A stretch of DNA of 64,000 nucleotides from an uncultured Cryomorphaceae bacterium (GCA_937120475.1 CAKZJV010000007.1:186001-250000); one strand, 5' to 3'. Numbered from the stretch's first letter, positions 8,484-17,557 are shown. Translations and numbers: made by a program. The notes: generated by a model from the letters alone, not told the origin.

Positions 8484-9196
8484 TCGTCCTTCTTTTCTTT
8501 TTCAGCCGGATCAGGCGTGGAGGTACTATCCGAATGATGATCAAGATCAATTAAGCCGGTAGTGGTATAGCTAATATTCACTTCCTCCAACTCGTTTTCA
8601 GCGGCTGCCATACTTACCAAAATCACTTTATTACGACAATTGGGGTCAAAGTTCAAGGTATCCAAAATAGTTTTTTGAAAACCTGTAAAAGATACTTCGG
8701 CAATAAGGTTGAGCCTATTGAGGTCATCCGCACCAATTAAAATCTCAAAGTGTCCATCGAAATTGGTTACAGCACCAGTGATGAGGGGGCCATTAGCTTC
8801 GCGGATAATTACGTTGGCAAAGGGTAGGGCTTTATCGCTTTGTTGATCTTTAATAATTCCGGATAGTTTATAACTTCCCTTAAATATTTCACGGGTAGGT
8901 TGGTGTGTATCACTTTTATTTTGAGCCTGTAAGGCTTGAGTTGACAGCCCTAGTACGGTAGCTATGGAAAAAACAGCCACCGCATTTTTGTTCCAGTTGA
9001 ATTGTCGTGAAATACGAGCTACTTGATGGGCAGAAAACCTCCCGCATTCTACTCCGGTGGTATCCACTTGATCTTCTGCACTAAAGTCCCGGATGTGCTT
9101 TTTACAGGCTTGGCAAAAGCGATGTTTTTCTCCGGAGCTCAACATTTGATCCCAGGGAATGGGGCAGGCATATTTCAAATGGACCTTTTCCTTCAT
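8480..9196 (-). CDS. Cys-motif membrane protein with CarboxypepD_reg domain
   Basis: Function unknown. The start is taken as ATG at 9196 (MKEKVHLKYACPIPW), five codons inside the open frame. An N-terminal Cys segment has C-x26-C-x2-C spacing (ACPIPWDQM, then RFCQACKKHIRDFS), a pattern seen in many Bacteroidota proteins and possibly a metal site. One hydrophobic segment follows (AVAVFSIATVLGLSTQALQA). The C-terminal half is a CarboxypepD_reg-like beta-sandwich (LSGIIKDQQSDKALPFANV, TNFDGHFEI). The implied topology is Cys motif inside and beta domain outside the inner membrane. It ends in a Ser/Asp/Lys-rich tail. The stop overlaps the convergent esterase stop. Confidence 0.8.
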   Translation of the reverse strand: MKEKVHLKYACPIPWDQMLSSGEKHRFCQACKKHIRDFSAEDQVDTTGVECGRFSAHQVARISRQFNWNKNAVAVFSIATVLGLSTQALQAQNKSDTHQPTREIFKGSYKLSGIIKDQQSDKALPFANVIIREANGPLITGAVTNFDGHFEILIGADDLNRLNLIAEVSFTGFQKTILDTLNFDPNCRNKVILVSMAAAENELEEVNISYTTTGLIDLDHHSDSTSTPDPAEKEKKDD

Positions 9197-9265
9197 ATGG
9201 TATAGATGCAAAGTAAATCAAAGGGTTGCTCAGAGTTGGGTATAAGGCCTGCTTGCCGCAGTCAA

Positions 9266-9348
9266 GTTGAAAGTTCAAAGTTCAAGGTTGAAAGTTTAAA
9301 GTGGCCGGTTAAACCCTAAGCCTTGTACCTTCAACCTGAAACTTTCAA
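9266..9348. repeat. imperfect intergenic inverted repeat
   Basis: The left arm (9266-9296) contains TTGAAAGTTCAAAGTTCAAG. The right arm (9321-9348), read on the other strand, begins TTGAAAGTTTCAGGTTGAAG. The arms also contain short tandem AAGTT/CAAG units. Next to it, at 9248-9261, lies CCTGCTTGCCGCAG, whose complement occurs again at 50062-50075. Such elements are common between genes in Bacteroidota. Confidence 0.6.
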
Positions 9349-9354
9349 TGGTCG

Positions 9355-10158
9355 CTAAGGGCGGTAGCTCTCAACCGCTTTCCGCACGTTGCCGTACCTT
9401 TCCAAAAGGTTTTGGGCTTCTTCGGCCTCTATGCCCAGTTCATGCATAATCATTCGGGTACCGCGCTCCACCAGCTTATGGTTGGAGAGTTGCATATCCA
9501 CCATTTTGTTTCCTTTAACCCGGCCCAATTGTATCATAACCGAGGTGGAGATCATATTGAGCACCAGCTTTTGAGCGGTACCAGCTTTCATACGGGTACT
9601 GCCGGTTACAAATTCAGGACCCACCACTACCACTACCGGGTAATCGGCCACGGCAATCACCTCCGCCTGATCGTTACAGGTGATACAGGCCGTGGTTACA
9701 CCTTGTTTCCGGCATTCAGCCAAACCGCCCACTACATAAGGTGTGCTGCCCGAGGCGGCTATACCAATCACTACATCCTTGCTGGTAATATTATGTTGTT
9801 GCAGGTCTTTCCAGGCCTGGTTGCGGTCGTCTTCAGCAAATTCAACTGCCTTGCGTATGGCGGAATCACCTCCGGCAATAAGGCCCACCACCCAATCGGG
9901 GTCGGCACCAAAGGTAGGAGGCAACTCGGAGGCATCCACAATACCCAGCCGTCCGCTGGTTCCCGCACCAATGTAAAACAGGCGGCCACCTTCTTTCATT
10001 CTTTGCACAATAGCCTCCACCAAAGCTTCAATAGCGGGAATTTGCTTTTTTACCGCCTGGGGTACCTTGTGATCTTCTTCATTAATGCTGCGCAACAGTT
10101 CGCCCACCGGCATTTTTTCCAAATCGTTATGGAGGCTGTCGCTTTCGGTCGTTTTCAT
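9355..10158 (-). CDS. murQ: N-acetylmuramic acid 6-phosphate etherase
   Basis: Cytosolic cell-wall recycling enzyme that cleaves the D-lactyl ether of MurNAc-6-P to GlcNAc-6-P. The SIS sugar-phosphate fold is evident from GAGTSGRLGIVDASELPPTFG, AGGDSAIRKAVEFAEDD and the repeat of Gly/Ser loops IAASGSTPYVVGGL. The terminal segment NHKLVERGTRMI is typical. Length 267 is short of E. coli MurQ (298) but normal for the Bacteroidota form. It starts two bases after the rRNA methyltransferase stop, forming an operon with it. No MurNAc kinase or transporter gene is adjacent. Confidence 0.95.
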   Translation of the reverse strand: MKTTESDSLHNDLEKMPVGELLRSINEEDHKVPQAVKKQIPAIEALVEAIVQRMKEGGRLFYIGAGTSGRLGIVDASELPPTFGADPDWVVGLIAGGDSAIRKAVEFAEDDRNQAWKDLQQHNITSKDVVIGIAASGSTPYVVGGLAECRKQGVTTACITCNDQAEVIAVADYPVVVVVGPEFVTGSTRMKAGTAQKLVLNMISTSVMIQLGRVKGNKMVDMQLSNHKLVERGTRMIMHELGIEAEEAQNLLERYGNVRKAVESYRP

Positions 10159-10160
10159 GC

Positions 10161-11348
10161 TTAGGCTTTTTTCTCCAGTAAGGCCATAAAAAAACCATCG
10201 GTTTCAGGCGAAGGGTCAATGCGTTGCTGCTCCAGCAGTTTAAAGTCGGAATTGTTTTCCAGGAAGTGAGCCACCTGGTTTTCGTTTTCCGAACGCAGAA
10301 TGGAGCAAGTGGCATACACCATCAGTCCACCCGCTTTCACCATTTTAGAATAGTCTTGCAGTATGTTGCGCTGCAAATGGCGCACACGTTCCAGGTGTTC
10401 CGGCTGTAGTTTCCATTTGGTATCGGGGTTACGTTTAATGACCCCCGTACCGGAACAGGGTACATCCAGCAACAGCCGGTCGGCTGCGCCATGCAGGCGT
10501 TTCACAACCTTAGTGGAGTCAATCAGGCGGGTTTCAACGTTATGCACGCCATTTCGTTTAGCCCTCTTTTTGAGCTCATTCAGCTTCCAGCCCTCCACAT
10601 CCATAGAAATAATGGAACCTTTATTTTCCATTAAAGCGGCCAGGTGCAATGATTTTCCACCGGCTCCGGCACAGGCATCTATCACGCGCATACCCGGTTT
10701 TACCTGCAGGAAAGGGGCGATGAGTTGCGAACCACCGTCTTGTACCTCAAAAAGTCCCTGCTGAAAACTGGGGTTACGAAAAGTATTCTGTCGTTCCTCA
10801 ATCACCAGCCCTACTTCATTTTTACCAAAGGCGTGGGTTTTAATACCTTCCTCCTTCAGTACATCTTTCAATACCTGCCGGTTGGTTTTAAGGGTGTTGG
10901 TGCGGATAATCATTTCTGCCGGGCGGTTCAGTTCAGCTGCGATCCTGGGCCATTGTTTACCCAGTTCTTCCTGGGCTACCCGGTCAAACCAAATAGGAAA
11001 GGATTGCTGCACGCCTACGTCTTTGGGAAGTTGCTTTTTGGCGCGGTCTACATCAAAATCCTCAATGGATTCCATGCTCTTCCAGTCTTCGGGCAGTGCA
11101 TGGCCCTGGTTCATCCACCAAATACCGAAAAGGCGGTACAGTTCTCTTCGTTTTAAGCTAGGCTCTTTGCCGTAAAGCTCCCAGAGGTAACGCCACCAAC
11201 GCACCATTTCATAAGTGGTTTCGGCAATAAAGGCCCGGTCACGGGCTCCCCATTTGCGGTTGGATTTGAGCAGGCGTTCCAGTACCTTATCCACGTAAAG
11301 ATCTTTGCCGAAAGCGGTTTCCAGGGCCTCCATTACAGCGGCTACCAA
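10161..11348 (-). CDS. RsmB/NOP2-family RNA cytosine-C5 methyltransferase
   Basis: S-adenosylmethionine-dependent m5C methyltransferase for rRNA (RsmB/Sun type). The N-terminal helical part resembles the NusB-like RNA-binding region. The SAM site reads DACAGAGGKSLHLAAL. Both family cysteines are present: Cys298 in DVPCSGTG and the catalytic Cys348 in YATCSI. An ENENQVAHFL helix and a FFMALLEKK strand close the fold. Length 395. The target is presumably 16S C967, but paralogues of the family use other sites, so the symbol is withheld. murQ follows after two bases. Confidence 0.93.
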   Translation of the reverse strand: MVAAVMEALETAFGKDLYVDKVLERLLKSNRKWGARDRAFIAETTYEMVRWWRYLWELYGKEPSLKRRELYRLFGIWWMNQGHALPEDWKSMESIEDFDVDRAKKQLPKDVGVQQSFPIWFDRVAQEELGKQWPRIAAELNRPAEMIIRTNTLKTNRQVLKDVLKEEGIKTHAFGKNEVGLVIEERQNTFRNPSFQQGLFEVQDGGSQLIAPFLQVKPGMRVIDACAGAGGKSLHLAALMENKGSIISMDVEGWKLNELKKRAKRNGVHNVETRLIDSTKVVKRLHGAADRLLLDVPCSGTGVIKRNPDTKWKLQPEHLERVRHLQRNILQDYSKMVKAGGLMVYATCSILRSENENQVAHFLENNSDFKLLEQQRIDPSPETDGFFMALLEKKA

Positions 11349-11401
11349 ATTTTTATGCAGCCGCGGGCTGTTTTTTTCTGAGGTTCTGATAGGGGTGTGT
11401 T

Positions 11402-13816
11402 TTAATAGATCGCTGGATAGGCTTGCGGATCGGCTTCATTCATAATACGGTACACGGCCTCGAAAATATCATCCACCGATGGTTTACTAAAATAATCACC
11501 ATCGGTACCGTAGGCGGGGCGGTGCGCTTTAGCCGTGAGCGTAGCCGGTTTGCTATCTAAAAAGCGATAGGCATTCTGCTCTTCCAGTATATGTTGAAGT
11601 ATAAAAGCACTGGCTCCACCGGGTACATCTTCATCCAGTACCAAAAGGCGGTTGGTTTTTTCCACGCTCTCCACAATACTATGGTTTACATCAAAAGGCA
11701 ATAGCGATTGTACATCAATCACCTCAATGGAAATGCCGAATTCCAATAGCTTTTCAGCGGCCTCCATAGCCAGTCGGCAGTTGCTGCCGTAGGTAACCAG
11801 GGTAAGGTCGGCTCCTTCGCGAATAACTTCGGGTACACCTAGTGGGGTTCGTAATTCAGCGAGATTGTCCGGCATTTTTTCCTTGAGGCGATAACCATTC
11901 AGGCACTCCACAATGAGAGCCGGGTCATCGGAATCCAACATGGTATTGTAAAATCCGGCAGCCCGGGTCATGTTGCGAGGAACCAGCACGTGTACCCCTC
12001 TAACGGAATTGATGATGGCCCCCATGGGTGAACCGCTGTGCCAGATGCCTTCCAGCCGGTGGCCACGGGTGCGTACAATAAGCGGTGCTTTTTGCCCTCC
12101 TTTGGTACGGTACTGTACGGTGGCCAGATCATCGCTCATTATCTGCAGGGCGTAGTACAGGTAATCCAGGTATTGGATTTCTGCAATGGGGCGCAGGCCA
12201 CGCATGGCCATACCGATACCCTGGCCCATAATGGTAGCCTCACGGATGCCGGTATCGAACAAGCGGTGTTCACCGTGTTTGTCCTGTAGTCCTTCCAGTC
12301 CCTGATTTACATCCCCGATCTTACCACTGTCTTCGCCAAAAATCAGTACTTCAGGATGCTCGGCCAGGATACGGTCAAAATTGTCCCTTAAAATAATGCG
12401 GGCATCTACCTCGGTAGTTTCTTCACCGTATTCTGCTTCCACACCTTCAATACGAAGAGGGGTTTGTGCCGATTCGCTGGTTAGAAAATCGTTGTAGCGA
12501 TCTTTGTTAATGGCCTGCGAATTTTCCAGCCAGCTTTGTAATTCTTCCTTTTTGGGATGTTCCACCCCGATGAGGTAGCGCATGGCTTCACGGGCTGCGG
12601 AAACTGCGTCTCTTCGCAACGGGTCCATTTTACTGCGCAGCTCGCTGGCCATTTCCTTAAGCCTTTCTGCTTTGGAAGACGAAGCACTTAGCTCATCCAA
12701 CATATCCGCCACCTCGCTGAGGTCGTTCTTGATGGGTGCCAGGAAGTCTTTCCAGGCCTGAGCTTTGGCGGTACGGGCTATTTGTTTGGCTTCCTTTTCA
12801 ATTTCATCCAATTCCTCCTCCGTAAAAAGCTCGTGCTGGATAATCCATTCGCGCATTTTTCGGATGCAGTCAAAGTCTTTTTCCCAGTTCAGGCGGGCTT
12901 CGTTCTTATAACGCTCGTGTGAGCCGGAAGTGGAGTGTCCCTGGGGTTGGGTCATTTCCCTTACGTGAATCATCACGGGAATATGTTCTTCACGTGCCAG
13001 GCGTTCTGCCTTTTCGTAGGCTTCAATGAGGCCGCGGTAATCCCAGCCTTTTACGCGGATAATCTCAAAGCCTTCCTGGTCATCGGTACGTTGAAAACCC
13101 TTGAGGATTTCCGAAATGTTTTCTTTGGTAGTCTGGTATTTGCTGTGGACTGAAATACCGTAATCGTCATCCCAAATGGAGATAACCATGGGTACCTGCA
13201 GCACTCCGGCTGCGTTAAAGGTTTCAAAAAATAAGCCTTCACTGGTGGAGGCATTGCCAATGGTTCCCCAGGCTATTTCATTTCCTTTATCGGAAAAAAG
13301 GGAATCCTTTTGCAGGTCTTTATTGTGGCGATATACTTTGGAGGCCTGTGCCAGGCCCAGCAGACGTGGCATCTGACCGGCCGTGGGCGAAATGTCAGCC
13401 GAAGAATTTTTTTGTGCGGTAAGGTCTTTCCAGTTGCCCTTTTCGTCCAGGCTGCGCGTGGCAAAGTGGCCGTTCATCTGGCGGCCACCGGAGGCCGGTT
13501 CGTTCTCCAGATCGGTATCGGCATAGAGGCTGGCAAAAAACTGCTGTGTAGTTAGCGCCCCGATGGCCATCATAAAGGTTTGATCGCGGTAGTAGCCGGA
13601 GCGGAAATCACCGTTTTTGAAAACCTTGGCCCAGGCAATCTGAGCTACTTCTTTTCCATCACCGAATATTCCGAATTTAGCTTTTCCGGTAAGTACTTCC
13701 CTGCGCCCGATAAGGCTGGCTTCGCGACTTTCGATCGCCAGGGCATAATCATTTTTAACATCCGCTTTGAATTCTTCCAGGGTCAGTTTTTCTTCCTGCG
13801 TACTAGTCTCACTCAT
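11402..13816 (-). CDS. 2-oxoacid dehydrogenase E1, fused alpha and beta subunits
   Basis: Thiamine-diphosphate E1 of a 2-oxoacid dehydrogenase complex, most like the branched-chain E1. The first 400 residues are an E1-alpha domain with the ThDP/Mg segment around WGTIGNASTSEGLFFETFN and a phosphorylation-loop-like HSTSGSHERY. Residues from about 470 are the beta domain (FGEDSGKIGDVNQGLEG, DTGIREATIMGQGIGMAMRG). Length 804 fits the single-chain form usual in Flavobacteriia. No E2 or E3 gene is nearby, so those partners are encoded elsewhere. The ATG start lies 31 bases downstream of a TACCTTTG promoter element. Confidence 0.93.
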   Translation of the reverse strand: MSETSTQEEKLTLEEFKADVKNDYALAIESREASLIGRREVLTGKAKFGIFGDGKEVAQIAWAKVFKNGDFRSGYYRDQTFMMAIGALTTQQFFASLYADTDLENEPASGGRQMNGHFATRSLDEKGNWKDLTAQKNSSADISPTAGQMPRLLGLAQASKVYRHNKDLQKDSLFSDKGNEIAWGTIGNASTSEGLFFETFNAAGVLQVPMVISIWDDDYGISVHSKYQTTKENISEILKGFQRTDDQEGFEIIRVKGWDYRGLIEAYEKAERLAREEHIPVMIHVREMTQPQGHSTSGSHERYKNEARLNWEKDFDCIRKMREWIIQHELFTEEELDEIEKEAKQIARTAKAQAWKDFLAPIKNDLSEVADMLDELSASSSKAERLKEMASELRSKMDPLRRDAVSAAREAMRYLIGVEHPKKEELQSWLENSQAINKDRYNDFLTSESAQTPLRIEGVEAEYGEETTEVDARIILRDNFDRILAEHPEVLIFGEDSGKIGDVNQGLEGLQDKHGEHRLFDTGIREATIMGQGIGMAMRGLRPIAEIQYLDYLYYALQIMSDDLATVQYRTKGGQKAPLIVRTRGHRLEGIWHSGSPMGAIINSVRGVHVLVPRNMTRAAGFYNTMLDSDDPALIVECLNGYRLKEKMPDNLAELRTPLGVPEVIREGADLTLVTYGSNCRLAMEAAEKLLEFGISIEVIDVQSLLPFDVNHSIVESVEKTNRLLVLDEDVPGGASAFILQHILEEQNAYRFLDSKPATLTAKAHRPAYGTDGDYFSKPSVDDIFEAVYRIMNEADPQAYPAIY

Positions 13817-13847
13817 AGTCTCTAGAATAATTGTAAAAGAAGGTTTG

Positions 13848-13855
13848 CAAAGGTA
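13848..13855 (-). promoter_or_regulatory. -7 element for the E1 dehydrogenase gene
   Basis: On the minus strand the bases read TACCTTTG, a match to TAnnTTTG, 31 bases before the ATG at 13816. No convincing -33 element was seen. Confidence 0.55.
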
Positions 13856-14034
13856 GCCAAAAAATGGCGGAGGCCACCCGTTACAGGGCTTGTGGCGAAC
13901 AGGCGCAAAATAAAATTAAAACAACTGGTAAAGAGCTTATTACCCCCTCGGGGAAAAATTAATGCACTTTGACCAATCTGAAGGTGTAATAAGATTCGTA
14001 CTTGAGATATAACATTTTAAAACACCTGAAGAAA

Positions 14035-14589
14035 ATGAAAACCATTAAAAGAAACGTATTAGGAAGCTTAGCCCTGGCCTTTTTGATGACCAGTGGATTA
14101 GTGGCTCAGAAAAATCCCATGGTGGGAGGAGCGGAGATGAGCCCGAAAAAAAACATTGTAGAAAACGCCTCTAACTCCAAGGACCACACCACCTTGGTTG
14201 CTGCTGTAAAAGCAGCCGACCTGGTAGAGACTTTACAAGGTGAAGGACCTTTTACCGTGTTCGCCCCAACCAATGCCGCTTTTGAGGAATTACCGGAGGG
14301 TACGGTAAAAAGTTTGCTTAAGCCTGAAAACAAAGAAAAGCTTCAAGCGGTACTTACGTATCATGTGGTGGCCGGAAAATGGACTGCCCAGGAGGTAATG
14401 GGTGCCATTAAAAAAGGAAATGGCAAGGCGGTTGTTAAAACCGTTCAGGGTGGTGAACTTACCCTGATGACCGAGGGTGAAAAGGTAAAGATTAAAGACG
14501 GACAGGGAAATGTAGCCACGGTAACCATTGCCAACGTAATGCAGAGCAATGGTGTAATTCATGTTATTGATACCGTTTTACTGCCTTGA
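14035..14589 (+). CDS. fasciclin (FAS1) domain protein, secreted
   Basis: Secreted or periplasmic adhesion-type protein. ATG at 14035 gives a signal peptide (MKTIKRNVLGSLALAFLMTS, cut near VAQ); the open frame extends 11 codons further upstream from a TTG and is less likely. One FAS1 domain fills the rest: HTTLVAAVKAADLVETLQ, GPFTVFAPTNAAFEELPEGT (H1 box), LTYHVVAGKWTAQ and GVIHVIDTVLLP (H2 box). Length 184, single-domain type. It is monocistronic, followed 24 bases later by a terminator. The role in this organism is unknown. Confidence 0.93.
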   Translation: MKTIKRNVLGSLALAFLMTSGLVAQKNPMVGGAEMSPKKNIVENASNSKDHTTLVAAVKAADLVETLQGEGPFTVFAPTNAAFEELPEGTVKSLLKPENKEKLQAVLTYHVVAGKWTAQEVMGAIKKGNGKAVVKTVQGGELTLMTEGEKVKIKDGQGNVATVTIANVMQSNGVIHVIDTVLLP

Positions 14590-14613
14590 GTGCAGTTCGA
14601 AAACTAAAACAGG

Positions 14614-14643
14614 AAAGCGCGGCTCTGGTCGCGCTTTTTTTTT
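14614..14643 (+). terminator. Rho-independent terminator
   Basis: 8-bp stem AAAGCGCG (14614-14621) with CGCGCTTT (14630-14637), 8-base loop, then a T run. It ends the fasciclin transcript and lies just before the stop of the convergent M1-like gene. Confidence 0.88.
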
Positions 14644-14644
14644 A

Positions 14645-17503
14645 TTAATAATAACCCCTGCGAATACGTTCTTTAACCTTACCGAGGTCGGCATTGAGTA
14701 CAAACCGTATGTATTTAGGATAGGCGGCCTGGGTTAAAAAGTTTACATCCTGGTTGGCAAAAGGGAAATAAAATTCGAGAAAATCGGTAAAGATGGCAAG
14801 GCGCAGACCGTAATCCCAGTAAAGACCCTGGCCATCGGCAATACCTACATCGCCAAATACCCCGAAAACGCTCCAAATCGGGATGGAAAGGCCGGAGCTG
14901 AGCAGGTATTCATCGGCAAAAACATCGGTTTCACTTCTAAAACCACCATCGGTTACAAAAAACTGTTGGCTCCAAATGCCGCTTTCATCTGAACGGCCTA
15001 TAAAGGTGTAGTCAAAAAGATAATCCTGGGTTCCGCTGAGGCCCAGGCTGTAATAATTGCCGTTGATGCCCCTGCGGGAAAACTCATTATTCAAAAATAC
15101 TCCCCCAAACTGCCGCCAGATCAGCCACTTTTTATTCGGTAACATCCACCGCAAGTCGGCTTCGGCTGTAATGCGGCTAAACTGGTTGCCATATTGAAAG
15201 TCAACATTCAGGGTAATGGGTTTGAGCACGTTAATGTCCTCATAGGTATAGCTGGCATTTAATACGGTATAGCTGGCGTTACTGATCTCGTTGGGGGTAC
15301 CCTCAAACGATGCGGGCAGTTCCCGTTCTACCGTTACCCCCCTTAGCCTGAGTTTCTGCAGCACGGTACTTTCGGCATATTTTCTTCTAAAATAGAAGTT
15401 TACGGCCGGTGAAATACGCAGGTAAGCCAGGTCCTCATCATAGTGGTAATAACGACCAAAAAGACCAGCGGCTATACGGTGAAAGGGACCACCCTCGGGC
15501 ACAAAATTAAATAGGGTACTTGCGTAACCCGTAATCTGCCCGGTACCGGTGGAGTATTCAGGACCGATCACGTATTCAAAAGGCTTATCCACAAAAGTGT
15601 TTTCATTGTAGAGAGAAATACCCAGGAGCAGTTTGTCGTAGGCATTGTAATTGGCGGTAGGCATCCAATACAACTGGGTTTTTTCCGGATTTTCAAAACT
15701 GGTGAAGAACTGCAGACGCAGGGGTTCCGCCTTTTTGAAGAGCCCGTGGGTACGAATACGGTTGTTCTTTTGGTTAAACTCGGGTGTGGTTTGGTGTTGA
15801 TTGATAATGACCCGGTCATAATCCGCATGATACATCTGCACGCTTTGGGTACCCTCGTGCCCGTTGAACCATTCGGTAATTACCGCCTGGTCATCCTTTA
15901 TGCCGGTTAGGGAATAGGGCATAGTGGAGCTACCCCGGTTGGCAACCGTGGCGGTAGTAATAGTAGGGCAGTGGTCCACTTCGGTTAGGGCGTAATCAAT
16001 TTTATAAGGGTGATCCACTAAATCGGTAAAAAACCAATCCAGTTCGCGGAAAAAATAAAAGGACATGGCTTTTTGCAAATGCCGGGGTTTAACCCTTTGC
16101 CCGCGGTTCTCTAAATAGAACTTGCGTAAGGAGCGGTTAAAATCACGTTCGCCCATGTATTGTTTGAGGTGGCTCAGGGCTAAATAGCTTTTGCCCTGGG
16201 CACAGGCATCGTAGTTTAACCGACTCAGGGAGTCAGCCGGTGTGCCCATGGGTTGATCCAGGCCCTGACGCGCCAGAAAGAGAAAGAGTAACTGGTTTTG
16301 AAAATCGTAATCGAACTCATCCAACTCAAAAAAGCGGCCTACAAAGGAGTTGCTAAAAGGAAGCCATTTCTGGTCCGGATAAACCGTTTTAATGAATTCG
16401 TATTTATAAAAATAGGGTAAGCCCCGGGCCAGCCAAACATCCTTAAAACCATCCGGAGCCATTTGGTAACGAAACAATTGTTCAGCGCGGGCGTGCGCTA
16501 ACTCAGCGGCCAGCTTAAAGGTTTTGGCCGGCCGTTCAATGCTTAGCACGTGGTCACTTTGAAACTCACCTACCTTATCATCCAGAATAATTAGGCTATA
16601 GGATCGGGAGAATTCCGGGCCTATTTGGGAGACCAAAAAGTCGTTCACCTGCTGATCGAGCCCTTTAATAATAGATGGTACGTACGGGTCATTGTCGGTA
16701 ACGTAAACATCAACACTATCCCTTACCGGGAAAACCCGGAAATGCCGGGAAATATAAAATTGCAGGGAAGTGGTAGCGGGATGGTAAAAGTTCAGCGTTT
16801 TTAAAGCTTCATGGCCAGCAGCTATTTTCTGAAAGGGCCGAGCCCGCATTTGCTCCAAACGCTCAGTTTCGCTGGTAGTTTGCAATTGCCCATTGCTTAC
16901 CACCAGCAGTTCATCTGCCAGGGTTAGCGATACCCGGTATTCATCCAGGCTTTGGTAAAGGTCGTTTTGATAGGTTACCGGGTTTAATCGCCAGCCGGAG
17001 GAATCGACCATCGCCATCCTGGGAAGCCAGTTTATGATACGGTACACCTTACCATCATAACCGGTGCCGTTAAACCTGGCTTCCGGCAACTGTATGCTGA
17101 ATTCCATTTGGATGCGCACTTCCTGGTTGGTGGGCAGTGGCTCTGCCAAAGGGAGGCGTACAAATTCACAGTCGGTGCAGGACGAAATATTATTTCCAGC
17201 TACCTGAAGTGCAGACAAGCGGATGCTGCCTTTCTCTTTTTCATCGGCATAATACAGCTTTACATCCTGGAAGTTGATAAACTGTTCCTGCAGCAGTGAT
17301 CCACGCCATTCCAACGACCGGGGCGGAAGGTGCAGATATAGTTCAGTGAGCGTGTTGCCCGAATGGTTGTGAAAGGTGATTTCCTGCTGGCCCTTCAAAA
17401 TCCGGGTGCTGTCATTGAGGTTGAGGTTTACCCGGTAGGAGTGAGGTTGTGCGTTAATCCAGAAGGAGCAAGACCATAGAAACAAGAAAAAGAAATAACG
17501 CAA
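14645..17503 (-). CDS. M1-peptidase-like protein fused to outer-membrane barrel, active site lost
   Basis: Large exported protein. The start is taken as TTG at 17503 (signal peptide MRYFFFLFLWSCSFWINAQ); a GTG at 17539 is possible, but a -7 element lies between them. The N-terminal ~500 residues follow the M1/gluzincin layout: beta-saddle (YRVNLNLNDS, ELYLHLPPRSLEWRG), a degenerate exopeptidase segment VGEFQSDHVLSIE, then AELAH at 333-337 where M1 enzymes have HExxH, and WLARG at 358-361 region where they have W-x-x-E-G. The first zinc His is Ala and the third ligand Glu is Arg. No other HExxH exists. From about residue 600 the sequence is strand-rich with aromatic girdles (GLFGRYYHYDEDLAY, FLEFYFPFANQD), like an outer-membrane barrel. 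Probably a binding or scaffolding pseudoenzyme. Confidence 0.85.
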   Translation of the reverse strand: MRYFFFLFLWSCSFWINAQPHSYRVNLNLNDSTRILKGQQEITFHNHSGNTLTELYLHLPPRSLEWRGSLLQEQFINFQDVKLYYADEKEKGSIRLSALQVAGNNISSCTDCEFVRLPLAEPLPTNQEVRIQMEFSIQLPEARFNGTGYDGKVYRIINWLPRMAMVDSSGWRLNPVTYQNDLYQSLDEYRVSLTLADELLVVSNGQLQTTSETERLEQMRARPFQKIAAGHEALKTLNFYHPATTSLQFYISRHFRVFPVRDSVDVYVTDNDPYVPSIIKGLDQQVNDFLVSQIGPEFSRSYSLIILDDKVGEFQSDHVLSIERPAKTFKLAAELAHARAEQLFRYQMAPDGFKDVWLARGLPYFYKYEFIKTVYPDQKWLPFSNSFVGRFFELDEFDYDFQNQLLFLFLARQGLDQPMGTPADSLSRLNYDACAQGKSYLALSHLKQYMGERDFNRSLRKFYLENRGQRVKPRHLQKAMSFYFFRELDWFFTDLVDHPYKIDYALTEVDHCPTITTATVANRGSSTMPYSLTGIKDDQAVITEWFNGHEGTQSVQMYHADYDRVIINQHQTTPEFNQKNNRIRTHGLFKKAEPLRLQFFTSFENPEKTQLYWMPTANYNAYDKLLLGISLYNENTFVDKPFEYVIGPEYSTGTGQITGYASTLFNFVPEGGPFHRIAAGLFGRYYHYDEDLAYLRISPAVNFYFRRKYAESTVLQKLRLRGVTVERELPASFEGTPNEISNASYTVLNASYTYEDINVLKPITLNVDFQYGNQFSRITAEADLRWMLPNKKWLIWRQFGGVFLNNEFSRRGINGNYYSLGLSGTQDYLFDYTFIGRSDESGIWSQQFFVTDGGFRSETDVFADEYLLSSGLSIPIWSVFGVFGDVGIADGQGLYWDYGLRLAIFTDFLEFYFPFANQDVNFLTQAAYPKYIRFVLNADLGKVKERIRRGYY

Positions 17504-17519
17504 AGTCCCAGTTTTGGCG

Positions 17520-17527
17520 CAAATATA
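17520..17527 (-). promoter_or_regulatory. -7 element for the M1-like gene
   Basis: TATATTTG on the minus strand matches TAnnTTTG. It overlaps the T run of the upstream terminator and lies 16 bases before the TTG start chosen at 17503, but inside the longer GTG reading. This is the main reason for preferring the shorter start. Confidence 0.5.
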
Positions 17528-17557
17528 AAAACAGCCCACCGCGTAGCGGCAGGCTGT
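17526..17557 (-). terminator. Rho-independent terminator of the PspC operon
   Basis: On the minus strand: ACAGCC, 2x2 internal loop, CCGC, 3-base loop, GCGG, internal loop, GGCTGT, then five T. It lies 26 bases after the stop codon of the PspC gene. Confidence 0.8.

Noticed and set aside
9412-10164. Long antisense open frame across murQ
   Set aside because: Same reason: it shadows a well-supported gene and encodes a low-quality His/Phe-rich chain.
14645-17503. Active aminopeptidase
   Set aside because: The M1 layout is there, but the zinc ligands are replaced; calling it a peptidase would mislead.
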